From CAYGTS01 sp964352905 (GTDB lineage: Bacteria; Pseudomonadota; Gammaproteobacteria; JAHCLG01), in contig CAYGTS010000130.1 in NCBI GenBank assembly GCA_964352905.1, positions 1 to 7,110 on the forward strand: a stretch of 7,110 bases of DNA. The letters run 5' to 3'. The position numbers were made by a program, and so were the translations under genes. Within the stretch, counting starts at the first letter, position 1. Each line of letters begins with the position of its first letter. The notes beneath the pieces are model-generated. The model saw only the letters and a program-made list of their open reading frames with translations, was not told the DNA's origin and ran no database searches. Shown one piece after another: positions 1 through 7,042 of this stretch.

Positions 1-53
1 TCGCTGTTTTTAGCCCAAATATGGGCGTTCCCTGCTACGGAGTGAGTAGTTAC
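1..53 (+). repeat. Right end of a long-form dispersed intergenic repeat (copy 1, cut by window edge)
   Basis: Positions 23-53 carry the right arm GGCGTTCCCTGCTACGGAG followed by TGAGTAGTTAC. This arm is shared with the copies at 2225-2280 and 4903-4953. To its left, positions 1-20 do not match the left arm of those copies. They resemble the reverse complement of 7064-7083, the tail of the copy at the far end of the window, with a few mismatches and one gap. Positions 13-26 form a small inverted repeat (GCCCA, four bases, TGGGC). I infer that this is the distal end of a longer version of the same element with a palindromic interior. The rest lies outside the window. Confidence 0.65.
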
Positions 54-96
54 GAATATTATTTGATGCAGCGCACCAGATCTTAAAGGATATCCT

Positions 97-873
97 ATGA
101 AAAATATTTTAGTTTTTGATATCGAAACGATTCCAGACATTGAAAGTGCCAAGAAATTATATGAATTCCAACAATTGAGCGATAGCGATATTGCTAACGC
201 ATTATTCACGATGCGGCGCCAACAAACGCATGGCTCAGAATTTTTGCAACATTATTTACAAAAAATTGTTGCCATTTCAATTGTGTTATATAGCAATAAT
301 GAAATTAAAGTACGCTCGTTAGGCGAAATTGATGCGACTGAAGCAGATATTATCGCGCAGTTTTATAAAGGGCTAGATTATTACACACCAACCTTGGTTT
401 CCTGGAATGGCAATGGCTTTGATTTACCGGTGCTGCATTACCGCACGCTATTGCATAAAATCAGCGCCCCACGTTACTGGGAAACCGGCGAAGATGACAG
501 CGCCTTTCGTTGGAATAATTATTTAAACCGCTATCATGAGCGCCATCTTGATTTAATGGATGTGCTTGCTGGTTACTCTAGCAAAGCCTTTGCACCACTC
601 GATAGCATTGCCACGATGCTAAATTTACCGGGCAAAATGGGCATGAGTGGCAGCAAAGTCTGGGATGCGTATCTAAACAATGAGTTAAAAGCGATCCGCG
701 ATTATTGTGAAGCCGATGTCTTAAATACCTTTATTGTTTACCTGCATTTTCAATTGATGCGTGGTAAACTCCACCACCAACAATTGGATGAGATTTGCCA
801 GCAAACGCATGCCTATTTAGCTTCGCATGAGCAGCCGCATTTGCGCGATTTTGCCGCCCATTGGCAAGTTTAA
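97..873 (+). CDS. Predicted 3'-5' exonuclease, DnaQ-like, PolB-exonuclease type
   Basis: This 258-residue protein has the DEDD exonuclease (ribonuclease H-like) fold pattern related to the proofreading domain of family B DNA polymerases. Exo I is FDIET near the N-terminus (D8 and E10). Exo II is VSWNGNGFDLPVL at about 101-113, with D109. Exo III is YCEAD at 203-207, the Y-x-x-x-D form, with D207. These acidic residues would bind two metal ions for 3'-to-5' removal of nucleotides. No polymerase domain is present, so it is a free-standing cytoplasmic nuclease. Its in vivo substrate is unknown, and the family is known mainly from sequence. The ATG is preceded by AAAGGA at 85-90, six bases upstream. 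The stop lies 24 bp before rlmD, consistent with co-transcription. The C-terminal 30 or so residues after the fold are His- and Gln-rich with no recognised motif. Confidence 0.88.
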   Translation: MKNILVFDIETIPDIESAKKLYEFQQLSDSDIANALFTMRRQQTHGSEFLQHYLQKIVAISIVLYSNNEIKVRSLGEIDATEADIIAQFYKGLDYYTPTLVSWNGNGFDLPVLHYRTLLHKISAPRYWETGEDDSAFRWNNYLNRYHERHLDLMDVLAGYSSKAFAPLDSIATMLNLPGKMGMSGSKVWDAYLNNELKAIRDYCEADVLNTFIVYLHFQLMRGKLHHQQLDEICQQTHAYLASHEQPHLRDFAAHWQV

Positions 874-897
874 AAATTTTTTAAGTGACCTTATAAT

Positions 898-2226
898 ATG
901 AGCAGAAAAAAAACCCTACCCCAACCCATCACTGTCACCATTGAAAGCTTAAGCCACGATGGTCGCGGCATTGCCCATGTTAATCAAAAAACCGTTTTTG
1001 TAAGCAATGCCTTGCCCGGTGAGTCTGTAGTTGCAGAATATCAAAAAACCCATTCACGTTTTGATGAAACACAAGCGATCGAAATTAGGGAGCCATCCGC
1101 CGATCGCATTACACCGTCTTGTGATTATCATTTAATGTGTGGTGGTTGCCAGTTGCAACACATTAATCCCGAGGCACAAATTAATTTAAAACAAGCTGCT
1201 GTTTTAAACCAATTACAACATATTGGTAAAACCAGCGCCGCAAGCATTTTACCGCCGATTACCTCGCCTACTAGTGGCTACCGCAGCAAAGGGCGTTTAA
1301 GCGTGAAATACCGCGACAAGACCCATGAGGTGCTAGTTGGTTTTCGTGAAAAAAATGGTCGCTATGTTACTCGTATGGAAAGTTGCCAAATTGCGCATCC
1401 GAAAGTCGGGCGCCACATTAGCGACTTTAAGCAGTTAATCAAGTCACTTTCTATTCCTGATGCCATTCCGCAAATTGAATTTGCCATGGGCGATAATCAG
1501 CATGCCTTAATTTTTCGTCATTTAGCCCCGTTAAGCAATGCCGATTTACAGGCTTTAACTCAATTTGGCGCAAGCTTTGGTTTTAGTATTTTTTTACAAC
1601 CGAATAAACCACACAATATTTATAAACTGTATCCTGAAGATGAAAATATGTTACTCAGTTACTCTCATCATAACTCTGCTACACAATATTTTTTTCACGC
1701 AACCGATTTTACCCAAGTGAACGTAGCGGTTAATCAAAAAATGATTGATCAAGTCATTGAATTATTACAACCCAATCAAGATGATCACATTTTAGATTTA
1801 TTTTGTGGGCTTGGAAATTTTAGCCTACCTGTGGCGAAACAAGCCAAATTCGTGACCGGTGTTGAAGGCGATCAAGCCATGGTGCAACGCGCAAGCATGA
1901 ATGCAGCGCACAATCACATCGATAATGTCGCGTTTTTTGCTGCTAATCTGAGTGAAAATTGCCAACATGCTAGTTGGTTTAAGCCACAGTATGCTAAACT
2001 ATTATTAGATCCACCGCGTTGTGGTGCGTTAGAAATTTTACAGCAATTGCAAACGTTAAAGATACCACGCATTGTTTATGTTTCCTGTGATCCAGCAACC
2101 TTGGCACGCGACACCGAGTATTTAACACAAACATTGCGCTATCAATTAAAAAAAGTTGGCATTATGGATATGTTTCCACACACCAAACACGTGGAAACAA
2201 TCGCCTTATTTGAACTTAAAACGTGA
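898..2226 (+). CDS. rlmD: 23S rRNA (uracil-1939-C5)-methyltransferase RlmD
   Basis: RlmD (formerly RumA) uses S-adenosylmethionine to make m5U1939 in 23S rRNA. The 442-residue length is close to the E. coli enzyme (433). An N-terminal TRAM RNA-binding domain covers about residues 8-65. Four cysteines, C75, C81, C84 and C163, match the [4Fe-4S] ligands of RlmD, in the pattern C-x5-C-x2-C plus a distant Cys. The Rossmann methyltransferase domain has the SAM-binding motif LDLFCGLGNFSLP around 299-311 and DPPR at 371-374. The catalytic nucleophile is C397 in VSCDP, and the likely general base is E433 in HVETIALF. The iron-sulfur cysteines favour RlmD over TrmA, which lacks them; RlmC is less likely given the TRAM domain. 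The ribosome binding site is weak (AAGTGA at 883-888). The stop codon touches the left end of a dispersed repeat. Confidence 0.96.
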   Translation: MSRKKTLPQPITVTIESLSHDGRGIAHVNQKTVFVSNALPGESVVAEYQKTHSRFDETQAIEIREPSADRITPSCDYHLMCGGCQLQHINPEAQINLKQAAVLNQLQHIGKTSAASILPPITSPTSGYRSKGRLSVKYRDKTHEVLVGFREKNGRYVTRMESCQIAHPKVGRHISDFKQLIKSLSIPDAIPQIEFAMGDNQHALIFRHLAPLSNADLQALTQFGASFGFSIFLQPNKPHNIYKLYPEDENMLLSYSHHNSATQYFFHATDFTQVNVAVNQKMIDQVIELLQPNQDDHILDLFCGLGNFSLPVAKQAKFVTGVEGDQAMVQRASMNAAHNHIDNVAFFAANLSENCQHASWFKPQYAKLLLDPPRCGALEILQQLQTLKIPRIVYVSCDPATLARDTEYLTQTLRYQLKKVGIMDMFPHTKHVETIALFELKT

Positions 2227-2280
2227 ATTTGCCAAGAACGTTCAGATTTGGGCGTTCCCATCTACAGGGTGAATAGTTAC
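2225..2280 (+). repeat. Short-form dispersed intergenic repeat (copy 2)
   Basis: The left arm GAATTTGCCAAGAACG matches the starts of the copies at 4903 and 7043. The core GTTCAGATTTGGGCGTTCCC follows, then the right arm ATCTACAGGGTGAATAGTTAC, a diverged version of the arm in copies 1 and 3. The repeat begins within the rlmD stop codon and fills most of the 78 bp between rlmD and relA. Any relA promoter or leader in this gap must therefore overlap or directly follow it. GAACG and CGTTC within the core could pair as a 5-bp stem, which is weak. Confidence 0.8.
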
Positions 2281-2304
2281 CTAGAATTTTAAACAGGCCC
2301 TATT

Positions 2305-4512
2305 ATGGTACAAATAAAAGAAACTGACTTCCTCGAACAAGACAAAAGCATTAAAGTCGATGCTTGGTTAATTCACATCGCGCATAATTTTCATAACAGC
2401 GATCTAAAACTTATTCAAAATGCCGTTTCACTCGCACAATTGGCTGGCGGTGACAAGCCATCCATGACCAATGCCTCTTGTTTACAAGAAGGCTTAGCTA
2501 CCGCAGAAATCTTGCATTCTTTAAAAGCCGATGCGCCATCTATTGCAGCAGCTTTGGTTTTTAGCAGTCACGAATATGCGGATTTAGAATTCGAAGATAT
2601 CAAAGCTCAATTAGGCGAGGAGGTTGCTAAGTTAATTATCGGCGTTGCAACCATGAGCAGCATGCATAACATGCAACATAAACTCGCCAACCATTATCAG
2701 AATAGCCGCCACGTTGATAATATCCGTAAAATGTTGGTCGCAATGGTTGAAGATGTGCGCGTGGTGCTGATTAAACTTGCAGAGCGCACCGTGACATTAC
2801 ACGCCGCTCCCAATATTAGCCAAGAGTTTGCACAACAAATGGCGCAGGAAACCCTTGATATTTACGCCCCACTCGCTAATCGTTTAGGGGTTAATCAAAT
2901 TAAATGGCAATTAGAAGATTTATCCTTTAGATTCTTAATGAGAGAGCAATATCACAACATCGCTAAGTCACTCGCTGCTCGCCGCCTGGAGCGCGAACGT
3001 TTTGTGCAAGAAGCTTTACTCACTTTAAAATATAAAATCAAAGAAATCGGGATCCAGAATGTGCAAATCAATGGCCGTGCCAAACACATTTATAGCATTT
3101 ACCGCAAAATGCAGCGCAAAAACGTTGGTATTGAAGAAATTTACGATGCACTTGCCGTGCGTGTCTTAACCGAATCCATCGAAGACTGTTATGCAGTATT
3201 AGGCATCGTACATGCAACATGGCCGCAAATCCCTAAAGAATTTGATGATTATATTGCCACACCCAAGCCAAATGGTTATCAATCGATCCACACTGCCGTC
3301 ATTGGTCCGGGTAAAAAGAGTTTGGAAGTGCAAATTCGCACTTATCAAATGCATGGCGAATCCGAACTCGGGGTTGCCGCGCATTGGCACTATAAACAAG
3401 GTGGCAAAAAACCATCGCATGAAGGTAAAATTGCCTGGTTACGCCAAGTACTCGATTGGCAAAAAGAAATCAGCGCCGATCAAAACCAAGACAGCGATCC
3501 ACTTGAAACCCAAAACAGCGATGACCGAATTTATGTTTTTACACCACAAGGTGAAATTAAAGATTTACCCGTTGGCGCCACACCGCTTGATTTTGCCTAT
3601 TCGATCCATACTGAAGTTGGGCATCGTTGTCGTGGCGCTAAAGTTAATGGTTCAATTGTACCCTTAAATTATCATTTAAAGACCGGTGAACAAATCGAAA
3701 TTTTAACCTGCAAACATCCACAGCCCAGTCGCGATTGGATCAATCCCCACCATGCGTATTTAATCTCATCACGCGCACGCGCTCGCGTTTTGCATTGGTT
3801 TAAACAACAAGATTATGACAAAAATGTTGAAGATGGCCAGCAGCTCGTTAAAGAAGAATTAAACCGGCACAGTTTGCACGATGTTGATCTTGAGCCAGTC
3901 TTAAAACGTTTTAACTTTAAAGCCATTAATGACTTATACGCAGCAGTGGGTTGTGGCGATATTCGTTGTACTCAGATTATTGGCATTCTGCAAGCACTGA
4001 TCAACCCGCAAATGCGTACAGTGAGTTTTCCAACCACCAAACCCAAGGCACTTAATAAATTTAATCAAGACATTTATATCGCTGGCGTTGGTGATTTACT
4101 CACGCACCTTGCTCGTTGTTGCCAACCTGTGCCTGGTGAAAACATTATTGGCTACATTACCCGCGGTAAAGGTGTCTCGATTCATCGCCAAGACTGTGTT
4201 AACATTTTGCACGCTTCAGAAAGCAGTCGCCAACGTTTTATCGAAGTTTTTTGGGGTAATGGCCATCAACACAGTCATGCCGTTGATTTAAGCATTGATG
4301 CTTATGATAGGAAAAATTTAATGCGCGATATTACTAACACCTTAGCTAACGATGGGGTTAATGTGACACGTTTAAACAGTGCCAGCAACAAAGAAGAGCA
4401 CACCGCGCACTTGTTGATCACGATTGAAATTAACGACTTAACCCATTTAAGCCGTATCATGGATCACATTAAACAAATACCCAATATTATTGCTGTTAAA
4501 AGGAATATGTGA
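2305..4512 (+). CDS. relA: GTP pyrophosphokinase RelA, (p)ppGpp synthetase
   Basis: RelA transfers pyrophosphate from ATP to GTP or GDP on stalled ribosomes during amino-acid starvation. The 735-residue length is near E. coli RelA (744), with the full RelA/SpoT-homologue order. First comes a degenerate hydrolase domain (about 20-200), where the metal-binding HD pair is replaced in ALVFSSHEYADL at 83-94, so no ppGpp hydrolysis is expected. The synthetase domain (about 225-370) has GRAKHIYSIYRKMQRK, KEFDDYIATPKPNGYQSIHT and EVQIRT; the acidic EFDD at 312-315 is the RelA-type signature, whereas SpoT-like enzymes have RxKD. A TGS domain (about 407-468) and a helical region follow. The zinc-finger/CC region has C605, C606 and C631. 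The C-terminal ACT/RRM domain is at about 658-735. AACAGG at 2292-2297 is a modest ribosome binding site. The 3' end overlaps a possible GTG start of the following Hpt gene. Confidence 0.97.
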   Translation: MVQIKETDFLEQDKSIKVDAWLIHIAHNFHNSDLKLIQNAVSLAQLAGGDKPSMTNASCLQEGLATAEILHSLKADAPSIAAALVFSSHEYADLEFEDIKAQLGEEVAKLIIGVATMSSMHNMQHKLANHYQNSRHVDNIRKMLVAMVEDVRVVLIKLAERTVTLHAAPNISQEFAQQMAQETLDIYAPLANRLGVNQIKWQLEDLSFRFLMREQYHNIAKSLAARRLERERFVQEALLTLKYKIKEIGIQNVQINGRAKHIYSIYRKMQRKNVGIEEIYDALAVRVLTESIEDCYAVLGIVHATWPQIPKEFDDYIATPKPNGYQSIHTAVIGPGKKSLEVQIRTYQMHGESELGVAAHWHYKQGGKKPSHEGKIAWLRQVLDWQKEISADQNQDSDPLETQNSDDRIYVFTPQGEIKDLPVGATPLDFAYSIHTEVGHRCRGAKVNGSIVPLNYHLKTGEQIEILTCKHPQPSRDWINPHHAYLISSRARARVLHWFKQQDYDKNVEDGQQLVKEELNRHSLHDVDLEPVLKRFNFKAINDLYAAVGCGDIRCTQIIGILQALINPQMRTVSFPTTKPKALNKFNQDIYIAGVGDLLTHLARCCQPVPGENIIGYITRGKGVSIHRQDCVNILHASESSRQRFIEVFWGNGHQHSHAVDLSIDAYDRKNLMRDITNTLANDGVNVTRLNSASNKEEHTAHLLITIEINDLTHLSRIMDHIKQIPNIIAVKRNM

Positions 4513-4524
4513 GCTCAATTTCGC

Positions 4525-4530
4525 AAGGAT
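4525..4530 (+). promoter_or_regulatory. Ribosome binding site favouring the internal ATG start of the Hpt gene
   Basis: AAGGAT lies eight bases before the ATG at 4539, a good Shine-Dalgarno match and spacing. A competing start exists: a GTG at 4509 overlaps the relA TGA stop (GTGA) and has AAAAGGA at 4498-4504, only four bases upstream. I prefer the ATG because the ten extra residues from the GTG start are not part of the recognisable Hpt fold. Confidence 0.55.
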
Positions 4531-4538
4531 ATAAATAC

Positions 4539-4898
4539 ATGGATAACGAACCAAAAGTCATCGATTTAGTTTTAGGAACCAAAATTGCCGGTGAGAACAA
4601 AGCACTTGCTACAGAATTATTGAAAAATTTACTCGAAAAATTACCCCATGATCGCGCCTATATTATGAATACCTATAAACAAAAGCAATGGCCAGGATTG
4701 CAAAACTATTTGCATAAATTTTATGGTGGCATTTGCTATTGTGGTGTACCGCGTTTAAAATTCGCCGTGCGCAATTATGAAGCAGCACTAAAACATAATG
4801 TCTTTGATAATATCGATGATTTACACGAACAATTAATTGCAGAAATTGATGCCGTAATCAATGAAGGACAAAGCATTGTATCTGCTCGCCCCCTTTAG
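4539..4898 (+). CDS. Stand-alone Hpt (histidine phosphotransfer) domain protein, BarA/GacS/LetS type
   Basis: This 119-residue protein consists almost entirely of one histidine phosphotransfer domain. LHKFYGGICYCGVPRLK at 58-74 matches the phosphorylation helix at the C-terminus of BarA/GacS-type hybrid kinases, which have H-K-L-H-G-x-C-x-Y-x-G-V-P-R. H59 is the predicted phosphoacceptor. Upstream, VLGTKIAGENKALATELL and LLEKLP match the first helices of the same BarA domain. There is no signal peptide, membrane segment, histidine kinase or receiver domain, so it should be a soluble relay protein passing phosphate between the receiver of a hybrid kinase and a response regulator, perhaps of UvrY/GacA/LetA type. 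The partners are not in this window. It follows relA by 26 bp, or overlaps it by four bases if the GTG at 4509 is used, which indicates co-expression. The family call is strong; the partner assignment is inference. Confidence 0.85.
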   Translation: MDNEPKVIDLVLGTKIAGENKALATELLKNLLEKLPHDRAYIMNTYKQKQWPGLQNYLHKFYGGICYCGVPRLKFAVRNYEAALKHNVFDNIDDLHEQLIAEIDAVINEGQSIVSARPL

Positions 4899-4902
4899 CT
4901 TT

Positions 4903-4953
4903 ATATTTACCAGAACGTTCAGATTTGGCGTTCCCTGCTACGGAGTGAGTTAC
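4903..4953 (+). repeat. Short-form dispersed intergenic repeat (copy 3)
   Basis: The left arm is ATATTTACC-AGAACG, the core is GTTCAGATTTGGCGTTCCC, and the right arm is TGCTACGGAGTGAGTTAC. The right arm is identical to copy 1 except for three missing bases near its end. It fills nearly the whole 63-bp gap between the convergent stops of the Hpt gene (4898) and the cardiolipin synthase gene (4962). No classical GC-rich hairpin with a T-run is visible in this gap. If transcription ends here, the repeat itself is the only structured candidate. Confidence 0.82.
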
Positions 4954-4961
4954 AAAGCATT

Positions 4962-6404
4962 TTACAATAACGGACTAAATAAACGCGAAGTTCGCACTGC
5001 AACTTTAAACCAAATTGAGCGTTGATTATATTCTTGCACATCAACTAAATCACTTTGCGCAAAATCCTGATCCAACATCTTGGCAACCTCTTGAATAAAA
5101 GCAGATCCGGCAATCACAGCGGTGATTTCAAAATTAATATTTAACGAGCGGTTATCTAAATTCACTGTGCCCACACCCGCAAATGCGTCATCAACTACAA
5201 ACACTTTTTGATGCATAAAACCTTCACGGTAACGATACAGTTTTATATTATAACCGGCGAGATCTTCATAAAAAGCAAAAGAACATAAATAAACCAGTTT
5301 ATGATCGGCTTTTGCCGGTAATAAAATTCGCACATCAACCCCTCGCATGGCAGCTAATTGCAAGGCTTGGATAATACTAAAATCAGGCACAAAATACGGT
5401 GAGGCAATCCATAAGCGTTCGCGCGCACGATTAATTAGGCTTGTTATCATTAAGGTTGCAGCTTGTATTTTATCAGCAGGGCCGGTAGGTAAAATGAGCA
5501 TGTTAATATTATCTTTTGCCGGGGTAATGTGCCAGTTGAAATCAGGAATATGATGCGTTGCCCAATACCAGTCTTGCAGAAATGCCAATTGCAAACATTG
5601 CACCGCAGGGCCGCTAATCATTAAGTGCGTATCACGCCAGTGCCCAAACTTTTTACTTAAGCCTAAATATTCATCACCAATATTTAAACCACCAAGAAAA
5701 CCTTCACATCCATCAACGATCACTACTTTGCGGTGATTACGGAAATTAATTTGAAAACGATTGCCCTTGCCGCGCGTTGAATAAAACGCCGAAACCGTAA
5801 CACCATTTTCAACTAAGTCTTTTAGATAGCGATTACTTAAGGAATAGCAACCGATTTCATCATATAAAAAATAAACCTTAATGCCCTGTTTTGCTTTCTC
5901 AATCAGCAATGCTTTAAATTTTTTACCACTATCATCGTTGCGCACAATAAAGGATTGTAAGCAAATATACGATTTCGCCATAGCGATTTTTTCAAGCATT
6001 GCTGCATACGTTGCCTCGCCATCGATCAATAATTCTGCTGCATTAGCGCGCACAAACGAAAAACCCAATAATTCACGCGCAATATTTTGCATAGGGCACA
6101 GTTCTGCTTGGGTGGTTAAGGAAAAAAAATCAATTTCAGCAAAAACATGATGCACCACCTCCTGTAATTCTTGATAAATTTTTTGATGCGCGCGGGTGTA
6201 GCCGTGAAATTTACTTCTGCCAAATAATAAAAATAAGGGGACACCAACGTAAGGAAAAATCAGCAAGCCCATCACCCACGCAATCGTACCTTGAGAAGTG
6301 CGCCCTCGCATAATCACGCTTGCAGCGAGAAAAAAACTGCTTATATGAATAATGAGTAATCCAACACTGACTAACAATAAAAGATGGTTTTTCAAGAGTA
6401 ACAT
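4962..6404 (-). CDS. cls: Cardiolipin synthase, two-HKD phospholipase D family
   Basis: The enzyme makes cardiolipin at the inner membrane by transferring a phosphatidyl group, from phosphatidylglycerol in the ClsA model. Its 480 residues compare with 486 for E. coli ClsA. Two N-terminal hydrophobic helices (about 7-31 and 41-63) anchor it. Between and after them are the family motifs RTSQGTIAWVMGLLIFPYVG and PLFLLFGR. The first HKD motif is NHRKVVIVD (H224, K226, D231) and the second is MHQKVFVVD (H398, K400, D405), each followed by the usual glycine-rich segment (GFLGGLNIGDEY and GVGTVNLDNRS). The histidines form and resolve the phosphatidyl-enzyme intermediate. The two N-terminal helices and length favour a ClsA-like enzyme over ClsB or ClsC. 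The start has GGTAGGA six bases upstream. The gene follows the PagL-type gene by 14 bp and is probably co-transcribed with it. Confidence 0.94.
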   Translation of the reverse strand: MLLLKNHLLLLVSVGLLIIHISSFFLAASVIMRGRTSQGTIAWVMGLLIFPYVGVPLFLLFGRSKFHGYTRAHQKIYQELQEVVHHVFAEIDFFSLTTQAELCPMQNIARELLGFSFVRANAAELLIDGEATYAAMLEKIAMAKSYICLQSFIVRNDDSGKKFKALLIEKAKQGIKVYFLYDEIGCYSLSNRYLKDLVENGVTVSAFYSTRGKGNRFQINFRNHRKVVIVDGCEGFLGGLNIGDEYLGLSKKFGHWRDTHLMISGPAVQCLQLAFLQDWYWATHHIPDFNWHITPAKDNINMLILPTGPADKIQAATLMITSLINRARERLWIASPYFVPDFSIIQALQLAAMRGVDVRILLPAKADHKLVYLCSFAFYEDLAGYNIKLYRYREGFMHQKVFVVDDAFAGVGTVNLDNRSLNINFEITAVIAGSAFIQEVAKMLDQDFAQSDLVDVQEYNQRSIWFKVAVRTSRLFSPLL

Positions 6405-6410
6405 TTTTTA

Positions 6411-6417
6411 TCCTACC
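6411..6417 (-). promoter_or_regulatory. Ribosome binding site of the cardiolipin synthase gene
   Basis: Read on the minus strand, GGTAGGA lies six bases before the ATG at 6404 and begins two bases after the stop codon of the upstream pagL-like gene. This tight packing supports one transcript for both genes. Confidence 0.7.
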
Positions 6418-6418
6418 A

Positions 6419-6976
6419 CTACGGGTTAAAGTAATAACGAAACATCACTAAAAATTTAACATCAATACCATTGTTGGGTTTTTTAATATCAGCATTGGAA
6501 AAATGTAAATAATGCAAGCTAAGATCGTACTGCTGGCGGCAACCAAAACGCGCCCCAAATCCAAGTAAATCTTCAAATGCCCAATTAGCCCCTAATTGCC
6601 GATGCCCCAAACGACGTTTCGATAAACCCGCGATCCCAACACTGGCTTCTAAATAAGGCGTCACACTTGAAAATAGCGGTTCATTTCTAATCCAGCGAAA
6701 CACCGGATTAAAACCCAGTGTAGTAATATCTTTATATTGCCCAAATTGATTGCCATTAGTACGCCAATACGCCAAGTTTGCATCCCAATAACCGGTTACA
6801 TGCCAACCCAAAAAATTGAGCCAATTCACATGCCAATCTTTTTGCAACGCAACACGCCCACCGCGCAGCGAATTAGGATCCCCCGCTCCCGCGCCAATCG
6901 AAAAACTATCGACCAACGCTGCGTGAACATTTAAAGTGTACAAAAATAAGGTTAGAAAAATACTTTTTTTGATCAT
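6419..6976 (-). CDS. pagL: PagL-like lipid A 3-O-deacylase (acyloxyacyl hydrolase family)
   Basis: PagL proteins are eight-stranded outer-membrane barrels that remove the 3-O acyl chain from lipid A. The 185-residue precursor starts with a signal peptide: lysines at 3 and 4, a hydrophobic stretch to about 16, and VHA|A cleavage after residue 19. The mature part is rich in aromatic residues alternating with polar ones, as in a barrel. The family signature lies near the C-terminus: LHYLHFSNADIKKPNNGID at 154-172, with H158 and S160 in the H-x-S-N-A active-site pattern. The third member of the Pseudomonas aeruginosa triad is Glu140, 14 residues after His126; the equivalent position here is D172. 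The ATG has TAGGGA nine bases upstream. It is the first gene of a two-gene unit with the cardiolipin synthase. The family is clear; deacylase activity is inferred. Confidence 0.85.
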   Translation of the reverse strand: MIKKSIFLTLFLYTLNVHAALVDSFSIGAGAGDPNSLRGGRVALQKDWHVNWLNFLGWHVTGYWDANLAYWRTNGNQFGQYKDITTLGFNPVFRWIRNEPLFSSVTPYLEASVGIAGLSKRRLGHRQLGANWAFEDLLGFGARFGCRQQYDLSLHYLHFSNADIKKPNNGIDVKFLVMFRYYFNP

Positions 6977-7015
6977 GTATTGAAATCCCTATCAATCAAA
7001 ACACTTGTTTGTTTT

Positions 7016-7026
7016 GTAACTATTCA
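7016..7026 (-). repeat. Inverted fragment of the repeat's right terminus
   Basis: GTAACTATTCA here is the exact reverse complement of 2270-2280, the last 11 bases of repeat copy 2. It sits 40 bp upstream of the pagL-like start codon, next to the left end of copy 4. Eleven bases could match by chance, but adjacency to another repeat copy makes a shared origin more likely. A short inverted repeat (GTAAATT and AATTTAC, 10-base loop) follows at 7027-7050. Confidence 0.4.
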
Positions 7027-7042
7027 GTAAATTTGAAGGTGA

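Noticed and set aside
871..890. TTAAAAATTTTTTAA-like stretch after the exonuclease gene as a terminator
   Set aside because: The inverted repeat is entirely A/T with no GC stem and lies between two closely spaced genes in the same direction.
891..897. TTATAAT just before the rlmD start as a promoter -10 box
   Set aside because: It ends immediately before the ATG, so it could serve only a leaderless transcript, and no matching -35 box is evident. It is probably just AT-rich spacer.
3199..3667. Open frames on both strands inside relA (minus 3199-3420, plus 3212-3667)
   Set aside because: They lie fully inside the well-supported relA frame, their translations show no domain pattern, and they lack convincing ribosome binding sites.
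4088..4291. Small plus-strand open frame within the 3' part of relA
   Set aside because: It overlaps the zinc-finger region of RelA in another frame and has no independent support.
4539..4898. Hpt gene as a decayed remnant of a full BarA kinase
   Set aside because: The frame is intact with a good ribosome binding site and complete fold, and relA occupies the upstream sequence, so there is no degraded kinase next to it.
5347..6150. Plus-strand open frames opposite the cardiolipin synthase gene (5347-5553 and 5881-6150)
   Set aside because: They are antisense to a gene with both HKD motifs intact and carry no recognisable features.
6737..6934. Plus-strand open frame opposite the pagL-like gene
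   Set aside because: It is antisense to a gene with a clear signal peptide and active-site motif; its Pro/Ile/Arg-rich translation looks like a shadow.
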